DNA of 33,598 nucleotides. Source: Acanthamoeba castellanii str. Neff (taxonomy: Eukaryota; Discosea; Longamoebia; Acanthamoebidae). Positions within the stretch are counted from its first letter, which is position 1. Every line of letters starts with the position of its first letter. The notes under the pieces are model-generated. The model made no database searches and was not told the DNA's origin. It worked only from the letters and a program-made list of their open reading frames with translations. Below, piece after piece: positions 1 through 11,088 of this stretch. The stretch spans positions 1-33,598 of the forward strand of contig NW_004457591.1 of the NCBI RefSeq assembly GCF_000313135.1. Direction: 5' to 3'. The translations under genes were made by a program, and so were the position numbers.

Positions 1-1313
1 TTGGTTGGAAGGGTGGCGGAGTAGGTCGAGTAGGGCAACGCCTCAGGGTTCTTGACCGATAGCACGAAGCACCCCTCGGCCACGATATTGAGGGCCTTTT
101 GCACCTCACCCAATTCTGGCCGACCGAGAGTGAGTGCACGAACCCGCACAAGCTTCGAACAGACAACCAACGTACCATGGGGTAGCTCAAGCACATAGGC
201 TAAGTGGCTGTAGTTGTCGCGTTTCACGATACCGTAGACGCCTGCGCAGAGCGTTACATGGTTGATGAGCTGATGTTGTGAGCTTGCGCGAAACATACAA
301 CTGTACCTTCACCGGCAGGTCTGCAGGCAGGAGTAACCCGCTCACCAAGGGTAAGCGTGGTGTAGTGCTCTGAGACAATGAGGTGGTGGATTTTCTCGTA
401 GTCGTGTGTCGCCTCTTCGATGATGCCCCAAAACCGATTGTGTTCTGCACACCCACGCAGTCAGCACTCTTCCGTCATGGGATGAGGGAGACAATGAGCG
501 AGTCGTACCCCTGATGGAAGGCAGTTTCTTCTTGCCGATACGGATGAGCCTGTAGAAGGCGGGTGCCGCGCTCTCATCGCCCTCTATCTCCTCTTCCTCC
601 GGCTCGGAGAGTGCGTCAGCCTTCTTTGGCAGGGTCTTGAGCAGGATGTACATCCGGGCGACGTCGTCGAAGCTCTTGGCCTCCTGGGCGCCTACCTTGG
701 GCCTGTAGAGGAAATAGATGTAGCCCTTCTCCATAACCTCCACTTGCTCCCGGGCTGCGCTAGCCTGCTGCATTCGCTATATAAAAAGTCACATCAGTAA
801 GTAGAGGAAGATGGAACTACGTGGTGAGGGTCGTACCAGGCGCGAGCTGGGCGTTGGACTGAAGGGGGGCCGCTGGGACAGAGCATGATCGTCTACCACA
901 TTGCGTCCAGCTGAATCATCGTGAGTCGCTACTTCGTGACGCTGAGTCTCGTGCGCTGGATGATGATGGAGTTGATGGTGATGATGATGGTGGCGTTGCT
1001 GCCGTTCCTCCTCAAGGAGCTGCTCCTTCAATAGGTCGAGTTGGCGGAGCAGCCGCCTTCTGTCCTCCCTCGCCTCCTGTGTCTCGGGCTGATGCTGCGG
1101 CTGGCCGTGGACCACCTCCTCTTGGCTTTCGGCATCCACTGCCTCGGTCACGATCGTAGTGACTGTAGTGACCGAGGTCTTTACCACCTTCCTCTTCTTC
1201 CGCGGTTCTGCCTCTACGTTCTGGCTTCGTTGGTGCAGGTCATCCTTGGGCACAGCCAGCTCCTCCACTTCTTTTCGTACCACCCTCACCGGCAGCTCAA
1301 CACGGCGCTTCAT
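1..1313 (-). CDS. Bacterial-type conserved domain protein with NLS-like, His-rich N-terminus (3' end outside window)
   Basis: Five exons read 1313..837, 776..509, 444..307, 241..176 and 115..1, all GT-AG and in phase; the stop lies beyond the window. The first 159 residues are low complexity: a basic PRKKRKV stretch resembling a classical nuclear localisation signal, a coiled-coil region (RRLLRQLDLLKEQLLEEE), then a His run. From about residue 174 a compact domain starts with MEKGYIYFLYRPKV and continues through YRLIRIGKKKLPS, NRFWGIIEEA, GERVTPACRPAGEG, LAYVLELP and LGEVQKALNI to FVLSVKNPE. I recognise this order of motifs from memory as a widespread bacterial hypothetical family with no assigned function. 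The upstream and downstream parts could be two genes 16 bases apart, but an intron at 836..777 joins them in phase and the upstream frame has no good terminus. Function unknown; nuclear location is inference. It is divergent from the SID-1-like gene. Confidence 0.75.
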
Positions 1314-1776
1314 CGATACGCATAGAGACTCTCTATTGTTCGTGAAGATGTAAAGTGTGGTAACCGTTGGGCCTCTTTTGTCCCTTGTCCAAACCGTTCG
1401 AGGAAGGAATTGGGCCGCCTTGATGAAAACAAGACGAGAGCTCCAAGAATTCCACTTCCACGACACCAGAGACCGGACGGCACACCGGGCCAACTGCCAC
1501 CTCCTGCCACATGGAGATTGGGGGTTGAGTTGGCCACCAACTGCCACCGCCCACACACGGATTGGGGGAGGGGGTTGAGTTGCACGCCCACTCCCGCCCT
1601 TGCGAACACGACCAAGACCTTTCAAAAGAATCCTCCGCCGAAGGTTCGATTAACCGCGAGATATTCAAACCACGAGCTGGGTTTTACTCATTTCATTTTT
1701 GAGATTCTCGGAGAGAGGCTGAGCCAGACACGAGAGGACAAGCAACAACGCCTCGGCTGCAGAGTTGTGCGAGAAG
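1314..1776. promoter_or_regulatory. Divergent intergenic region with a diverged tandem duplication
   Basis: This stretch separates the two start codons of a head-to-head pair, so it must hold both promoters and 5' leaders. It contains an imperfect duplication: CCAACTGCCAC at 1490-1500 and again at 1537-1547, each followed by a GATTGGGGG...GTTGAGTTG block ending at about 1532 and 1582. No TATA box stands out. No gene is seen in it. Confidence 0.45.
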
Positions 1777-4082
1777 ATGGAGGACGGCAGCAGGCCGGTG
1801 CTGCCGATAAACAACGGTGGGTCACAGGAGGAGGTTGGGATAGACGACGAGGATTGGGAGTACGTGCAGGAGGAGCAGGCAGAGGCCGTCGCCCTGGTGC
1901 ACAGCCACACGGCCGGGTACGGGGTGACCTCCCCTTCAAGCTCGACCTCAACTTCGATCAACACCACGCGAGCGAGGGACGTGGAGGAGGGTGCAGCAAC
2001 GTTGGCACAGGAAGAAGACGATGGCACTGGCAGCGGGCGACGAAAGGCCATCAAGCTCTTGAAGGACCTCACCACAGTCCCTGGAAAAGTAGAAGACGTG
2101 ATCGTCTACAAGCTACAGAAGCTACAGCGCAAGCCACGAGTGGTCTACCTGAAAACTGTACGCTCTCCTTTTGATTATTTGTTATTTGTTATTTTTTATC
2201 TATCTTTATTTTCCTTTCCTTTTCTGGCAATTTTTATCTTTTCTCTTCGCCCATTTGGCGGTCTATTTGGCCTGAAGCGCTGGCGGTGGGGGTGCCTGGT
2301 GGCGGGGACAGTACTACAAGCTGTTGGTGCTGGTGGGCATCTTTTACGCGCTGCCCTCGGCCCAGTTCGTGTTCTTCCAGTACAAGCACAACGCGAGCGG
2401 CCTTGAGTGCTACTACAACTTCAAATGCGCGCACTACTTTCTGGGCTTCGAGGCATTCAACAACAGTACGCCCATACCATGATGGTTGCCTTCTGCGCGC
2501 AATCGTGTGTCTGACTGGTGATCGTCTGTGCTCGATGCAGTCTTCAGCAACATCGGCTATGTTGTGGGCGGTGCGCTCTTCGGTCTGTTCATTTATATAG
2601 CCCGGAAGCGAAACAAGACTGAAGTGTACGTTGTCCTCCTCTTGCATCATTCACGTTGTGTGGCGAAGCGGCCGTGGTTTTTACGGACCGTTTTTGCCTC
2701 CTCCTCCTCCTTACAACAGTCACGGCTTGCACAAGGACCGGTCCCTGTACTATTGTATAGCTCTCGCCATGGTGTGGGAGGGCCTCTTCTCCAGCCTCTA
2801 TCATATCTGTCCATCTAAAGTCAACTACCAGGTACACGCACTACCGCACACGCCCACATGCAGGCGTTTTGCTAAACTTTTTTTCTGATTATTGGGCTGC
2901 AGTTCGATACCACATTCATGGTCATTGGAACTGGTCTCATGTTCATTACAGTATTCCAAAAGCGGCATCCGACCACCGCCCCGGGTGCAGTGCGAGCATT
3001 CATCTTCTTCGCCTTGCTCATCCTCATCTCCTTCCTCGCCCTTACCGACATCTACGTTGAAATGTATGTCACAAAGCAGCACGCACGCGGCACGCGGCAT
3101 GCACTGACGATTCCTTCGCCTGTCCCGTAGTGTATGGACGTTCACCTTCACGGTGCTCATCATTGCGGGTTTGCTGGGCGATATACATTTCTACTATCAC
3201 AAGCGTCTGCCAGTCCGCACTGTGATTTACAACATCACCCACCCGTGGCCACCCACCGAACCCGTACGTTTTTCTTTCTCTCTCGCTCTCGCTCTCGCCG
3301 CTGACTGATTCGAGTGGTAAACATGTTTGATATTCAGGGTCGATTGATTGGAATCCTGTTCGTGAATGCATTATCGCTGGGAACACTGGTCTACGCCGCA
3401 GTGGACTCTATTACCACCAACAAGGCCGAGTCGGTCCCCAACTACATGCTGTAAGCCTCCTACATTTCTTCAGCTTTGCGTATGCATGTGTCGTACGCTA
3501 ACCCACGCGTTATTGACAACGCCGCAGCGCCATTGTGATGATCAACACGTTTCTCTACATGACCTTCTACGCCCTGATGAAGATGCTTCACCGGGAGAGG
3601 GTCCACCTGTTCGTGTGGCTTCTGGTCGTCGTCTCCATCTCCACTTGGGTATCCAACCTGTCCCTCTCGCCCGCTCTGTACGGCGTTGAATATTAACGTT
3701 GATGTGTGTCGTGCTGAATCCATCTGCAGGGGACGGCGCTGTACTTCTTCCAGCTGGGCGTCACCGACAAGTTTCTTACGCCCGCCGAGTCCAAGCTGCT
3801 CAACAAGCCCTGCGTCCTCTTCAACTTCTTCGATTACCATGGTACCGTGGTGCCACCTGTTGTCGATTCCTGCGTTGTCTTCGCTCACCGCTCGAGTTAT
3901 GTCCCCAGACATCTGGCACTTCCTCTCTGCTGTCGGCCTGGCTTCGGTGGCCATGCTCTGCTACGTCCTCGACTTTGGCCTGGAGTACGTTGTCTTCACC
4001 CCCATTGTGCGCACCCGCCCACTGACTCACGTCTTGATGGTCATCTCGCAGCGCCCGGCACAAGGAGCTGCCTTTGTTTTAG
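1777..4082 (+). CDS. SID-1/SIDT-family (CREST-type) multi-pass membrane protein lacking the large ectodomain
   Basis: Eleven exons: 1777..2157, 2312..2465, 2541..2625, 2720..2831, 2903..3063, 3131..3263, 3338..3450, 3528..3648, 3730..3841, 3909..3984, 4052..4082, giving 492 aa. The transmembrane core matches SIDT1/SIDT2 nearly throughout: CYYNFKC (residues 160-166), NNIFSNIGY, WEGLFSSLYHICPS, FQKRHP, TPAES and HDIWHFLS, ending LDFGLDARHKELPLF like the human C-terminus. The polar residues of the family's metal/hydrolase-like site are all present: Ser181, His235, Asp246, His457 and His461. Family members are linked to double-stranded RNA uptake, cholesterol binding or lipid hydrolysis; which applies here is unknown. 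Odd: the roughly 300-residue extracellular beta-rich domain is absent and is replaced by a 127-residue acidic, soluble N-terminus without signal peptide. An upstream exon cannot be fully excluded, but the divergent neighbour starts 463 bases away. The end is complete. Confidence 0.9.
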
Positions 4083-4394
4083 TTGTGGTGTAGTGTACAC
4101 CCCAACCAAACAAAGAACTTCCGCTCCACTCTACTCCTGCACGTGCGGTCTACGACCAGTGGTCGCGCTTATTGGACAACAACAAATCCCCTGCGTTGGC
4201 TGCGGTTGCACGGCATTTGAATTCTGAGGTCCCGGCTTGGCCAACGGTCAAAGAACTGACATCGGTCTGAATTGACAACAAGCACTCGAGATCTCGCTGT
4301 ACACTGCTCGAGGCTGGCCTCTTCATCTTCACCATCCCTCGTTTGGCAGAAGGCCAGATTAGAAAACAATTTTGGTTGAATTATTCGAGACAGA
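4083..4394. other. Intergenic: 3' flank of SID-1-like gene and 5' flank of the next gene
   Basis: Between two genes on the same strand. I see no coding exon, RNA gene or clear repeat. Composition becomes AT-richer just before 4395. Confidence 0.4.
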
Positions 4395-4913
4395 ATGGAA
4401 GAGACGAGGCCCCACGTACCCTCGTCCCCAGGATGGAGCAAGATAAGGAGTCGCAGCTTCGTGATGGATCGAATGGACGCGCATTTCTACCTGCGCACGA
4501 ACATGGGCGAGTACAAGAAGACGAGATGGACCGAGCTCGGCGTGGTTCAGTTGAAGGAGGACCTCGCCGATGCCCTCAACTACGTCGAGGAGATGCGTAA
4601 CCTCATCACGCTGCTCGAGAAGGAGGATAAGAAGTTTCAGAAGATGCCCTCTGCCTCGCTCGTGGCCTCCACACCCTCGCCCTCTCCGCCCTCTGCCGTC
4701 TCTCATCTCATCTCGTCCGCCCCCGTGCCGCTCCATCCTCAAGAGACCAAGGCGAAGGGCCATTATTACGAGAAGGAGGAGACGAAAGAGAAGGAGAAGC
4801 GAACGAAGAGCAAGCGAGTGAAACGACCGTCGAAGGACAAGACCAAGAAGAAGGACAAAGAGCGAGGCGTCATCATGGACCGACTCAACAACTTCCTCTC
4901 CTCCAATTCGTGA
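4395..4913 (+). CDS. Orphan basic coiled-coil protein, single exon
   Basis: One uninterrupted frame of 172 aa; the stop TGA follows at 4914-4916. I do not recognise a family. Residues about 46-80 (ELGVVQLKEDLADALNYVEE and following) are amphipathic and probably a coiled coil. A Pro/Ser/Ala linker follows, then a strongly basic tail rich in Lys-Glu and Lys-Lys-Asp repeats, ending with a short hydrophobic-polar helix (IMDRLNNFLSS). The basic tail suggests nuclear or nucleic-acid contact, which is inference only. GC-rich codons like its neighbours and an AT-rich drop on both sides support a real gene. It has no intron, unlike most neighbours. The start could also be the internal Met at about residue 24. 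Confidence 0.6.
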   Translation: MEETRPHVPSSPGWSKIRSRSFVMDRMDAHFYLRTNMGEYKKTRWTELGVVQLKEDLADALNYVEEMRNLITLLEKEDKKFQKMPSASLVASTPSPSPPSAVSHLISSAPVPLHPQETKAKGHYYEKEETKEKEKRTKSKRVKRPSKDKTKKKDKERGVIMDRLNNFLSSNS

Positions 4914-4916
4914 AAG

Positions 4917-5373
4917 CCCGACGGTCGGTGATCGGATAGAGGAGGGGTATTGCAATCTTCCCTCCCCATTATTATTTATTTATTTATTTATTTATTATGT
5001 ACGCCACGATGCGTGCCAAGATGTACTCGTACAATAGAACAACATGTACGCGATATAATTATAAGTTATCGCGATTAATCACCTGGCGTCCATTTCCTGA
5101 TTCACAAAAGAACAGAAAACAAAAAACTGCAAAAAAAATCTCTCGAAGACCAAGACGCATGACGAGAGAGCCCCAGGACAGAAGTGGCAAGCAGCAGGAC
5201 CCAGTTTGCTCTCGCCCTTCTCTAACCTCAGGTGCTCGCTCCATTCCATTCTCATCGCAATTGGCACAAATCTCGATTACCAATATTTAATGGGTTCGAT
5301 TCCACAAGATGAGGAGACAATAACTCTTCAACATATTTCTGTTTCTATTCCAATTGTTATGTGCAGGCAAACG
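4917..5373. other. AT-rich intergenic region
   Basis: Holds an ATTT repeat (about 4971-4996) and other AT-rich sequence suited to a 3' end, then the 5' flank of the transporter. A TTATGTGCAG sequence at 5357-5366 just before the transporter ATG could be a 3' splice site of a 5'-leader intron. No gene is seen. Confidence 0.4.
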
Positions 5374-6264
5374 ATGTCGCGCGCAGGGCGTGCACCGCCG
5401 GCAGAGTACGACGGGGACGACCCGTCGCAGCAGGAGGATCACACCATGCGACCGCCCCGGTGGGTGCTGTGGTGGCGAGCGCACGCATGGGTGGTGCGGG
5501 TGGCAATTCTCGTTATCGCCTCGCCGCCGCTGTGGGTCGAGCTGCTGGGGCTCCACTCGCCGGCCTTCACCGGCGTCATGTGCCGCATCACCTTCGTCAT
5601 TCTTCTCATGGGTAAGCACTCCACCTTGGTGCGTGTCATGTTGTCGCTCACATGATCGTTGAACAGCCGGATATTGGATCACGGAGGCGCTGCCGCTGGC
5701 CGTCACCGCTCTCCTACCACTGGCGCTCTTCCCCGTCCTGGGCATCCTCTCGGCTGAAGTGGTCTCCACCAACTACTTCAACGACACTCTCTTCCTTCTC
5801 CTCGGCTCCTTCTTCGTACGATTTTTCAGCTTTGCATGCCGCAGGTCCGCATCCGCATCCGCATTCACATTCGCGCGCGTGGGCAGGTAGCTCTGGCGAT
5901 GGAGGAATGGGACTTGCACCGAAGGATTGCGCTCAAGTTCATTCTCTATCTGGGCGAGAAGCCGCGCGTGATCCTTGGAGGTGCGGCCCGCCCTCACCTT
6001 CTTGGACCTTCTTCGCGTGACACTGACTTTCAGAAATGATCGCAGGATTCATGGCGATGACGGCGTTCCTGTCGATGTGGCTGAACAACTCGGCCACCAC
6101 CTCGCTCATGGTACGTACCATTTTGCGGGCATGCGTTGTTGGAAACGACCAAAGTGCTGAGATCCACGCTCGGTCGGCCGGTGCAGGTCCCGATTGCTCT
6201 GGCCATACTGCACCAGATCAAGGAGGCCACGGGCGAGTCCACACAACTTCTAAAACGGTAAACT

Positions 6265-6320
<56 letters not shown>

Positions 6321-7577
6321 TTAGTTGCACCAAGTCATTTTTGGTGATCTAACCACTCACGCTACTGCCGTCTTTATAGGGACAATCACACATTCTACAC
6401 TCTCGAGCGGAACTACACGAGCAGTGGGGAGCGCGAGACAAGTGGTGATCAGCTGGGCAATCCGGCATCGATAGTCGACTACGAGGACAGCAGCAGCGAT
6501 GACGGCGCCGGCGGGCCGACCGGCCGATTGCAACACCTGATCGACAGTCGCTATCTCGACACCCCGGCCCAAGCCAAGCAGCGACAGCAGGTCATCCACA
6601 CCTACACCAAAGGTAAGCACCAGAGCTACAATCCAATCCAACCACACTACACCCTCGCAACCATTCGTCAACGACACACACGCACCAACCACTCCACTCG
6701 CAGGTTTGCTCTTGGGCATTGCCTATTCAGCCTCGATAGGCGGCACGGCCACCATAATCGGTACTTTTTTTAACTGGCCAGTGAGCCAGTCACGAATGAT
6801 AGAAGGATGAAGGCTGATGTGTGGTTGGAATCTTCACGACAGGAACCAACCCCAATCTGATTCTGTTGCGGCAAGTGGGACTGCTCTTCCCGGAGATGGC
6901 CGATGTCATCTCCTTCTTCAACTGGATGATCTTTGCCTTCCCTCTCGCCGCTTTCTTCGTGGTATGCGCACTCCTTAGTGCCTCTCTCTGGCTCAATTTG
7001 TCGTGGGCCTTGTGGCCGTCCTCACTCCTGTGTGTTGTGTGTCGCGTATCGTGTCCGGCGTGTGTGCGTTGTGTCGTGCAGGCGCTGCTCTTTTTGTGTT
7101 TCGTATATTTGTATTGCCCGCCAGCGGCTCAGGCGCACTACATCAAGGTCGACACCCGGCAGCTCAAGGAGGCCTACCACCGCATGGGTCCCATGAGCTT
7201 CCCGCAAAAGGTCATCCTGGTCGACTTTGTGGGTCTCGCCCTCCTATGGTACCTCAACTCTACTCGTGAGTGAGTGAGTGAGTGAGTGAGTGAGTTGTGT
7301 GTGTGTGTGTGTGACCCGCATCACATTCCATTAGGTTTCCTTCCATTCCAAGAATTCCAGACCTTGTGGGGCTCACACCACCTCTTGTGCGCACAGGTTC
7401 AGTCGCAAGGGGATCTCCGACCTGGGAATTCCAGGCTGGCAGCAGCTCTTCTCCCACCCGTCCAACTACATATCCGACGGGACCGTGTCCATGGGTAACC
7501 CCCCGCCCACAAACCACCTTAACCAGCCACTATACGGCACACGCCCATTGCACCCGCTAACGTCGTGTGATCACGTG

Positions 7578-7644
<67 letters not shown>

Positions 7645-8551
7645 GCGGCGGCGATCGTGCTGTTCTTCATCCCCTCGCGGCAGGATCCCGCTCGCAACAT
7701 CCTCGATTGGCAGCAATGCAGCAAATTGCCCTGGTGCGTAGTCGTAGTACTACTACCCTTCAGCACCACCACCTTCCGCGCACGCGATAGTAAATTCTCT
7801 TGGGGGAATTGGCTCATCTCGCGTTTATGTATGCACGACCCAGGGACGTGATCATTTTGATCGGCGGTGGTTTCGCCTTGGCGCGCGGCATCTCGAGTAG
7901 CGGCCTCTCGCTCTACCTGGCACAAAAGCTGCAAGTGCTGCAACAGGTGCGCAATCCCTCCACCTGCCGGTGAGCTTGGCGGCCGCAACGCAGTGGCCCA
8001 CCGAATCTGACTTGAATGTGAACGATGTCATTCTTTTTAGGTGCCGGTGTTCTTGATGCTCTTCATTATCTGCTTCTTCACCGTCGGGATCACCGAGCTC
8101 ACTTCCAACTCAGCCACGGCCAGCATGCTTCTCCCCATTTTGGCCGGTACCCCGCCCAAAACCCGCACACGCACACCGCACGCACGCACGCGCTCGTCCT
8201 CACACGCGAGTCACTTTTCCGCGCGGTCCAGTGATCGCGGTGTCGATCGAGCAGAACCCGCTGCTGCTGATGATTCCAGCCACCATCTCGTGTTCGTACG
8301 CGTTCATGCTTCCCGTGGCCACCCCGCCCAACGCCATCATCTTTGCCTCCCAACAACTCAAGGTACGGCCTGCGTTCTTTCGCGTGCGTTGCGTGCGCCG
8401 GTGTGGCTTGTCTGTGTTGCTGACGTCAGCCTTGGCTCCACTCTCGTTCCAGGTAACGGACATGGCGAGGGCCGGTCTGCTGGCCAACCTCATTGGCCTG
8501 GTCTTGCTGGCCGTAGCCGCCTACTTCTTCATCCCGCCCGTCTTCCTCTGA
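5374..8551 (+). CDS. SLC13-type (divalent anion:Na+ symporter) dicarboxylate/citrate/sulfate transporter
   Basis: Fifteen exons: 5374..5611, 5667..5815, 5887..5980, 6046..6110, 6187..6257, 6380..6612, 6704..6760, 6843..6961, 7082..7269, 7397..7494, 7646..7733, 7844..7946, 8041..8146, 8232..8362, 8453..8551; 612 aa, close to animal SLC13 proteins. The two substrate/Na+ motifs of the family are visible as NNSATTS (residues 174-180) and TSNSATAS (522-529), with GGTATIIGTGTNPNL between them and PWDVIILIGGGFALA, typical of SLC13, later. It should move di- or tricarboxylates or sulfate with Na+ across the plasma or an internal membrane; the substrate is not readable. Exon 6 codes a long hydrophilic cytosolic loop rich in Ser/Asp. 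An in-frame ATG at 5359 could start the protein five codons earlier. The exon 9 donor lies in a GTGA repeat; the site at 7270 was chosen because it restores frame and the family's TRE. Confidence 0.92.
6264..6318. repeat. (ATC)n microsatellite in SLC13 intron 5
   Basis: About 18 perfect ATC/CAT units, entirely within the intron between exons ending 6257 and starting 6380. Confidence 0.95.
7266..7294 (+). repeat. (GTGA)n repeat over a splice donor, SLC13 intron 9
   Basis: Seven GTGA units, each a good GTGAGT donor, begin inside the last codons of exon 9. Use of 7266 or 7270 differs by four bases; only 7270 joins exon 10 in frame. Confidence 0.9.
7578..7645 (+). repeat. (AAC)n microsatellite running into a 3' splice site
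   Basis: Twenty-two AAC units end directly in AG at 7644-7645, which is the acceptor of SLC13 exon 11. The usual pyrimidine tract is replaced by the repeat. Confidence 0.9.
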
Positions 8552-8979
8552 TCCACACACGCGCTTGCTTGCCCACGGTCAGGCAACACCATAATATATA
8601 TTTATTTTTTAGCTTAGCTTGCTAATGGTCACTCCACTTACCTTTCGTGCAACAAGCAGTCACGACACCAGCGCAGTGTGGGGTTGGACGAGAACCCACA
8701 ACTGCGCGGCGTGGAACGACACCATGCAACCACTCTGTCTGTGTGTGTGCGGTGTGTGCGGTGTGTGCGGAGTGTCTCGCCTGAATTCCGCGCGTTGGCG
8801 ATGGATTGGGATTTTCCTGGGCGCCACTTGACACAGCAACGACGAGACCAGCAAGTTGACACAAAGCGACTCCGGCCCTCTTCTCTCAACAAAACCATCG
8901 TGACTCTATCAACAACACCAGCCTCAACGCCCATAAAACAAGAGGGTGCACGCACAGCACACACACAGACACAAAGAAA
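8552..8979. other. Intergenic with TGTGCGG repeats
   Basis: 3' flank of the transporter and 5' flank of the hydrolase. About 8740-8773 is a short GTGTGCG-type tandem repeat. No coding exon or RNA gene is supported. Confidence 0.4.
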
Positions 8980-11037
8980 ATGGACCACCTGGTGCTACGC
9001 GAACGACACAGGAAGAGAAAACAAAAGCGGCTGGGCATCATGCCCAGCCACGAACCAGACGATGCCAACCTACTGTGGCGCCATGGTACTGCCTCCCTTT
9101 CTAAAGCTATTTATTTAATATCAATAATCAGTTTCGATTTACAGCTGCCACCTCACCAAATCCCTTTCTATCCATTTCCAATCTCTACGTTGGATTTTTG
9201 CAGAGGTGAAGAAGCTGCGCGCGCAGGTCTTGCTGACCTGCCTCTTTTCCAACTCTCCTACTTCTACGTCCTCCGCCTACGCGCCCCTTCCCACAACACC
9301 ATCGTGGCCATCATCTTCTTCGGCCAACGATCCGTTCGCTGTCATGCAAGCCAACGAGGCCGCCCGACGACGCCAGCGGCGACGTGCGGTGCTGCGGGCA
9401 GCGGCATGGGTGGTCGGCCTGGCGCTCCTGGCGGGCGCCCTCTACCAGTGCCTCGGCCACGTCCGGGACGACTGGCTCTACCCGCCGCCCGGCCTCAGGT
9501 TCTCTCTCGCCTTTGGCGCTTTCGTTCTTGCCGTCGGCTCACACGCAGCGTGTGTCGTGTCGTGTGTCGTGTGGTGTGTGGTGTCGTGTCTCGTGTCTCG
9601 TGTCTCGTGTGACATGTCAGAGTGAACGTCGGGCATCATGGGACGTGGCCCCACTATATGCACATCCACTGCGTGGGGAATGGCAGTCCGTCGGTGCTGT
9701 TCGAATCCGGTCTGCCCTACAGTTCGCTCAGTTTCGAGTTGGTGCTGCGACAGGCCGTAGAGGACGGCCTTACGGACCACATGACTCTCTGTTCTTACGA
9801 CCGCAGCGGATACGGTACACACACACGCTCACACACTCAAACCCATCGCACACGCACACGCCCGCCACATATCCTGATGAATACTCCCTGTGCACAGGCT
9901 GGAGCGAAGCGGGTGTCCATCCACGTAATATGTAAGGCTTAGTGCTGAGTGTACTATGCGTTGTGTGTGTGTGTGTGTGTGGTGTGTTTTATGTCAGGCA
10001 GTGTAGTTCGAGACTCACCAAATGGCATCTTTTGATTCTTTGCCAGTTCGGTGATGGTCGATGAGTTGCATCGCATGCTCCGGGTGGCCGAGGTGCCCAC
10101 GCCCCACCTGCTCGTGGGCTGGAGCTACGGCGGCATCATCGCCCAGCTCTACGCCGCGCGCTATCCCCACGCCGTAGCCGGCGTGGTCTTGATCGACACC
10201 GTGATCGCCAACCAGACCGGCCGCATCGAAGGATTCGCCGAACAGCTCACAGCCGGTACGGTTGCGACGGCGCTGGTGCGCTTGCTGACGTGGGGCTGAC
10301 ATCACACATCACACATCACACATCACACATCACACATCACAACGCAGGCATAGTCTCGTTCGACATTGCGCGATTCGTGCAGTGGGTGGGCGCGTTTCGG
10401 CTGGCCGGTGCCCTGGGCCTGCTCCCGCAGGACGCAGGCGCACCGCCCTCCTCGCTCCCGTCGCCCCTCTACAACGCCGTGCTGGCCTCCGTCACCAAGT
10501 ACAAGGTAACACCGCGTACACGCCCAGGCGCACAAACCACAGCACACACGCACACCACCGCACGCACATGATGCTGAGAGGTCGGCCAAACAGTTTCCGG
10601 AGACGGCCTACCAGGAGCTGATGGCGTTCGAGCCCAGCGAGCGTATTCTCTCGAGCGAGCTCCTAAGCCTGGCCGCCGCCGACAGCAACCACAGTACGGC
10701 GCCGCTCTGTGTGCGTGTGCGTGTGCGTGTGCGTTGTTATAATGTTATGTTCTTTATCGCAGAACCTCTGGGCGATCTGCCAGTGCTGAGCGTGGCGGCG
10801 GTGTCGGAGGCGATGCCGGCTGCCGAGCGTGGGCTGTGGATTGAGACGCAGGCGGGCGAGGCCAGCGCGTTGACCACCAACCACCGGCAGCGTGTCGTCG
10901 ACTCGGACCACTTCGTGCCGTGGTCCAGCCCGGCTAGCGTCATCGCCGCCATCCAGGAGGCTCTCGACATGAGGCCCGGGCACGACCTACGACGGGACCA
11001 CTTGTTGGGTCAGCTTGGCCCCAGCGGTGTTGTGTAA
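8980..11037 (+). CDS. Membrane-anchored alpha/beta hydrolase
   Basis: Eight exons: 8980..9085, 9204..9498, 9621..9814, 9898..9931 (34 nt), 10047..10255, 10348..10505, 10594..10693, 10763..11037; 456 aa. One hydrophobic helix (WVVGLALLAGALYQCL) precedes the fold, so the enzyme is probably tethered with the catalytic part outside the cytosol. The hydrolase core shows HIHCVGNGSPSVLFESG, then SYDRSGYGWSE, then the nucleophile elbow GWSYGG with Ser236, and near the end VVDSDHFV with His415 as the likely catalytic His. The acid residue is not certain. This pattern fits the broad esterase/epoxide-hydrolase-like superfamily; substrate unknown. The first exon is basic and less certain: a start at Met 9344 would also give a complete membrane anchor and enzyme. 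All internal junctions are phase-consistent. Confidence 0.85.
9541..9612 (+). repeat. GTGTCGT-rich low-complexity intron
   Basis: Imperfect GTGTCGTGTG units fill most of the intron between hydrolase exons ending 9498 and starting 9621. Confidence 0.85.
10300..10341 (+). repeat. (ATCACAC)n repeat in hydrolase intron
   Basis: About five to six seven-base ATCACAC units just upstream of the acceptor at 10346-10347. Confidence 0.85.
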
Positions 11038-11088
11038 TTCCTAATTGTAATGTACAACGATGTACAACAATATTGTTGTAAGTAGAAG

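Noticed and set aside
6030..6317. Open frames coding long Met or His runs
   Set aside because: They are translations of the ATC microsatellite in an SLC13 intron.
9206..9625. Independent start of the hydrolase at 9206
   Set aside because: The codon is GTG directly after a splice acceptor; ATG at 8980 (spliced) or 9344 is more likely.
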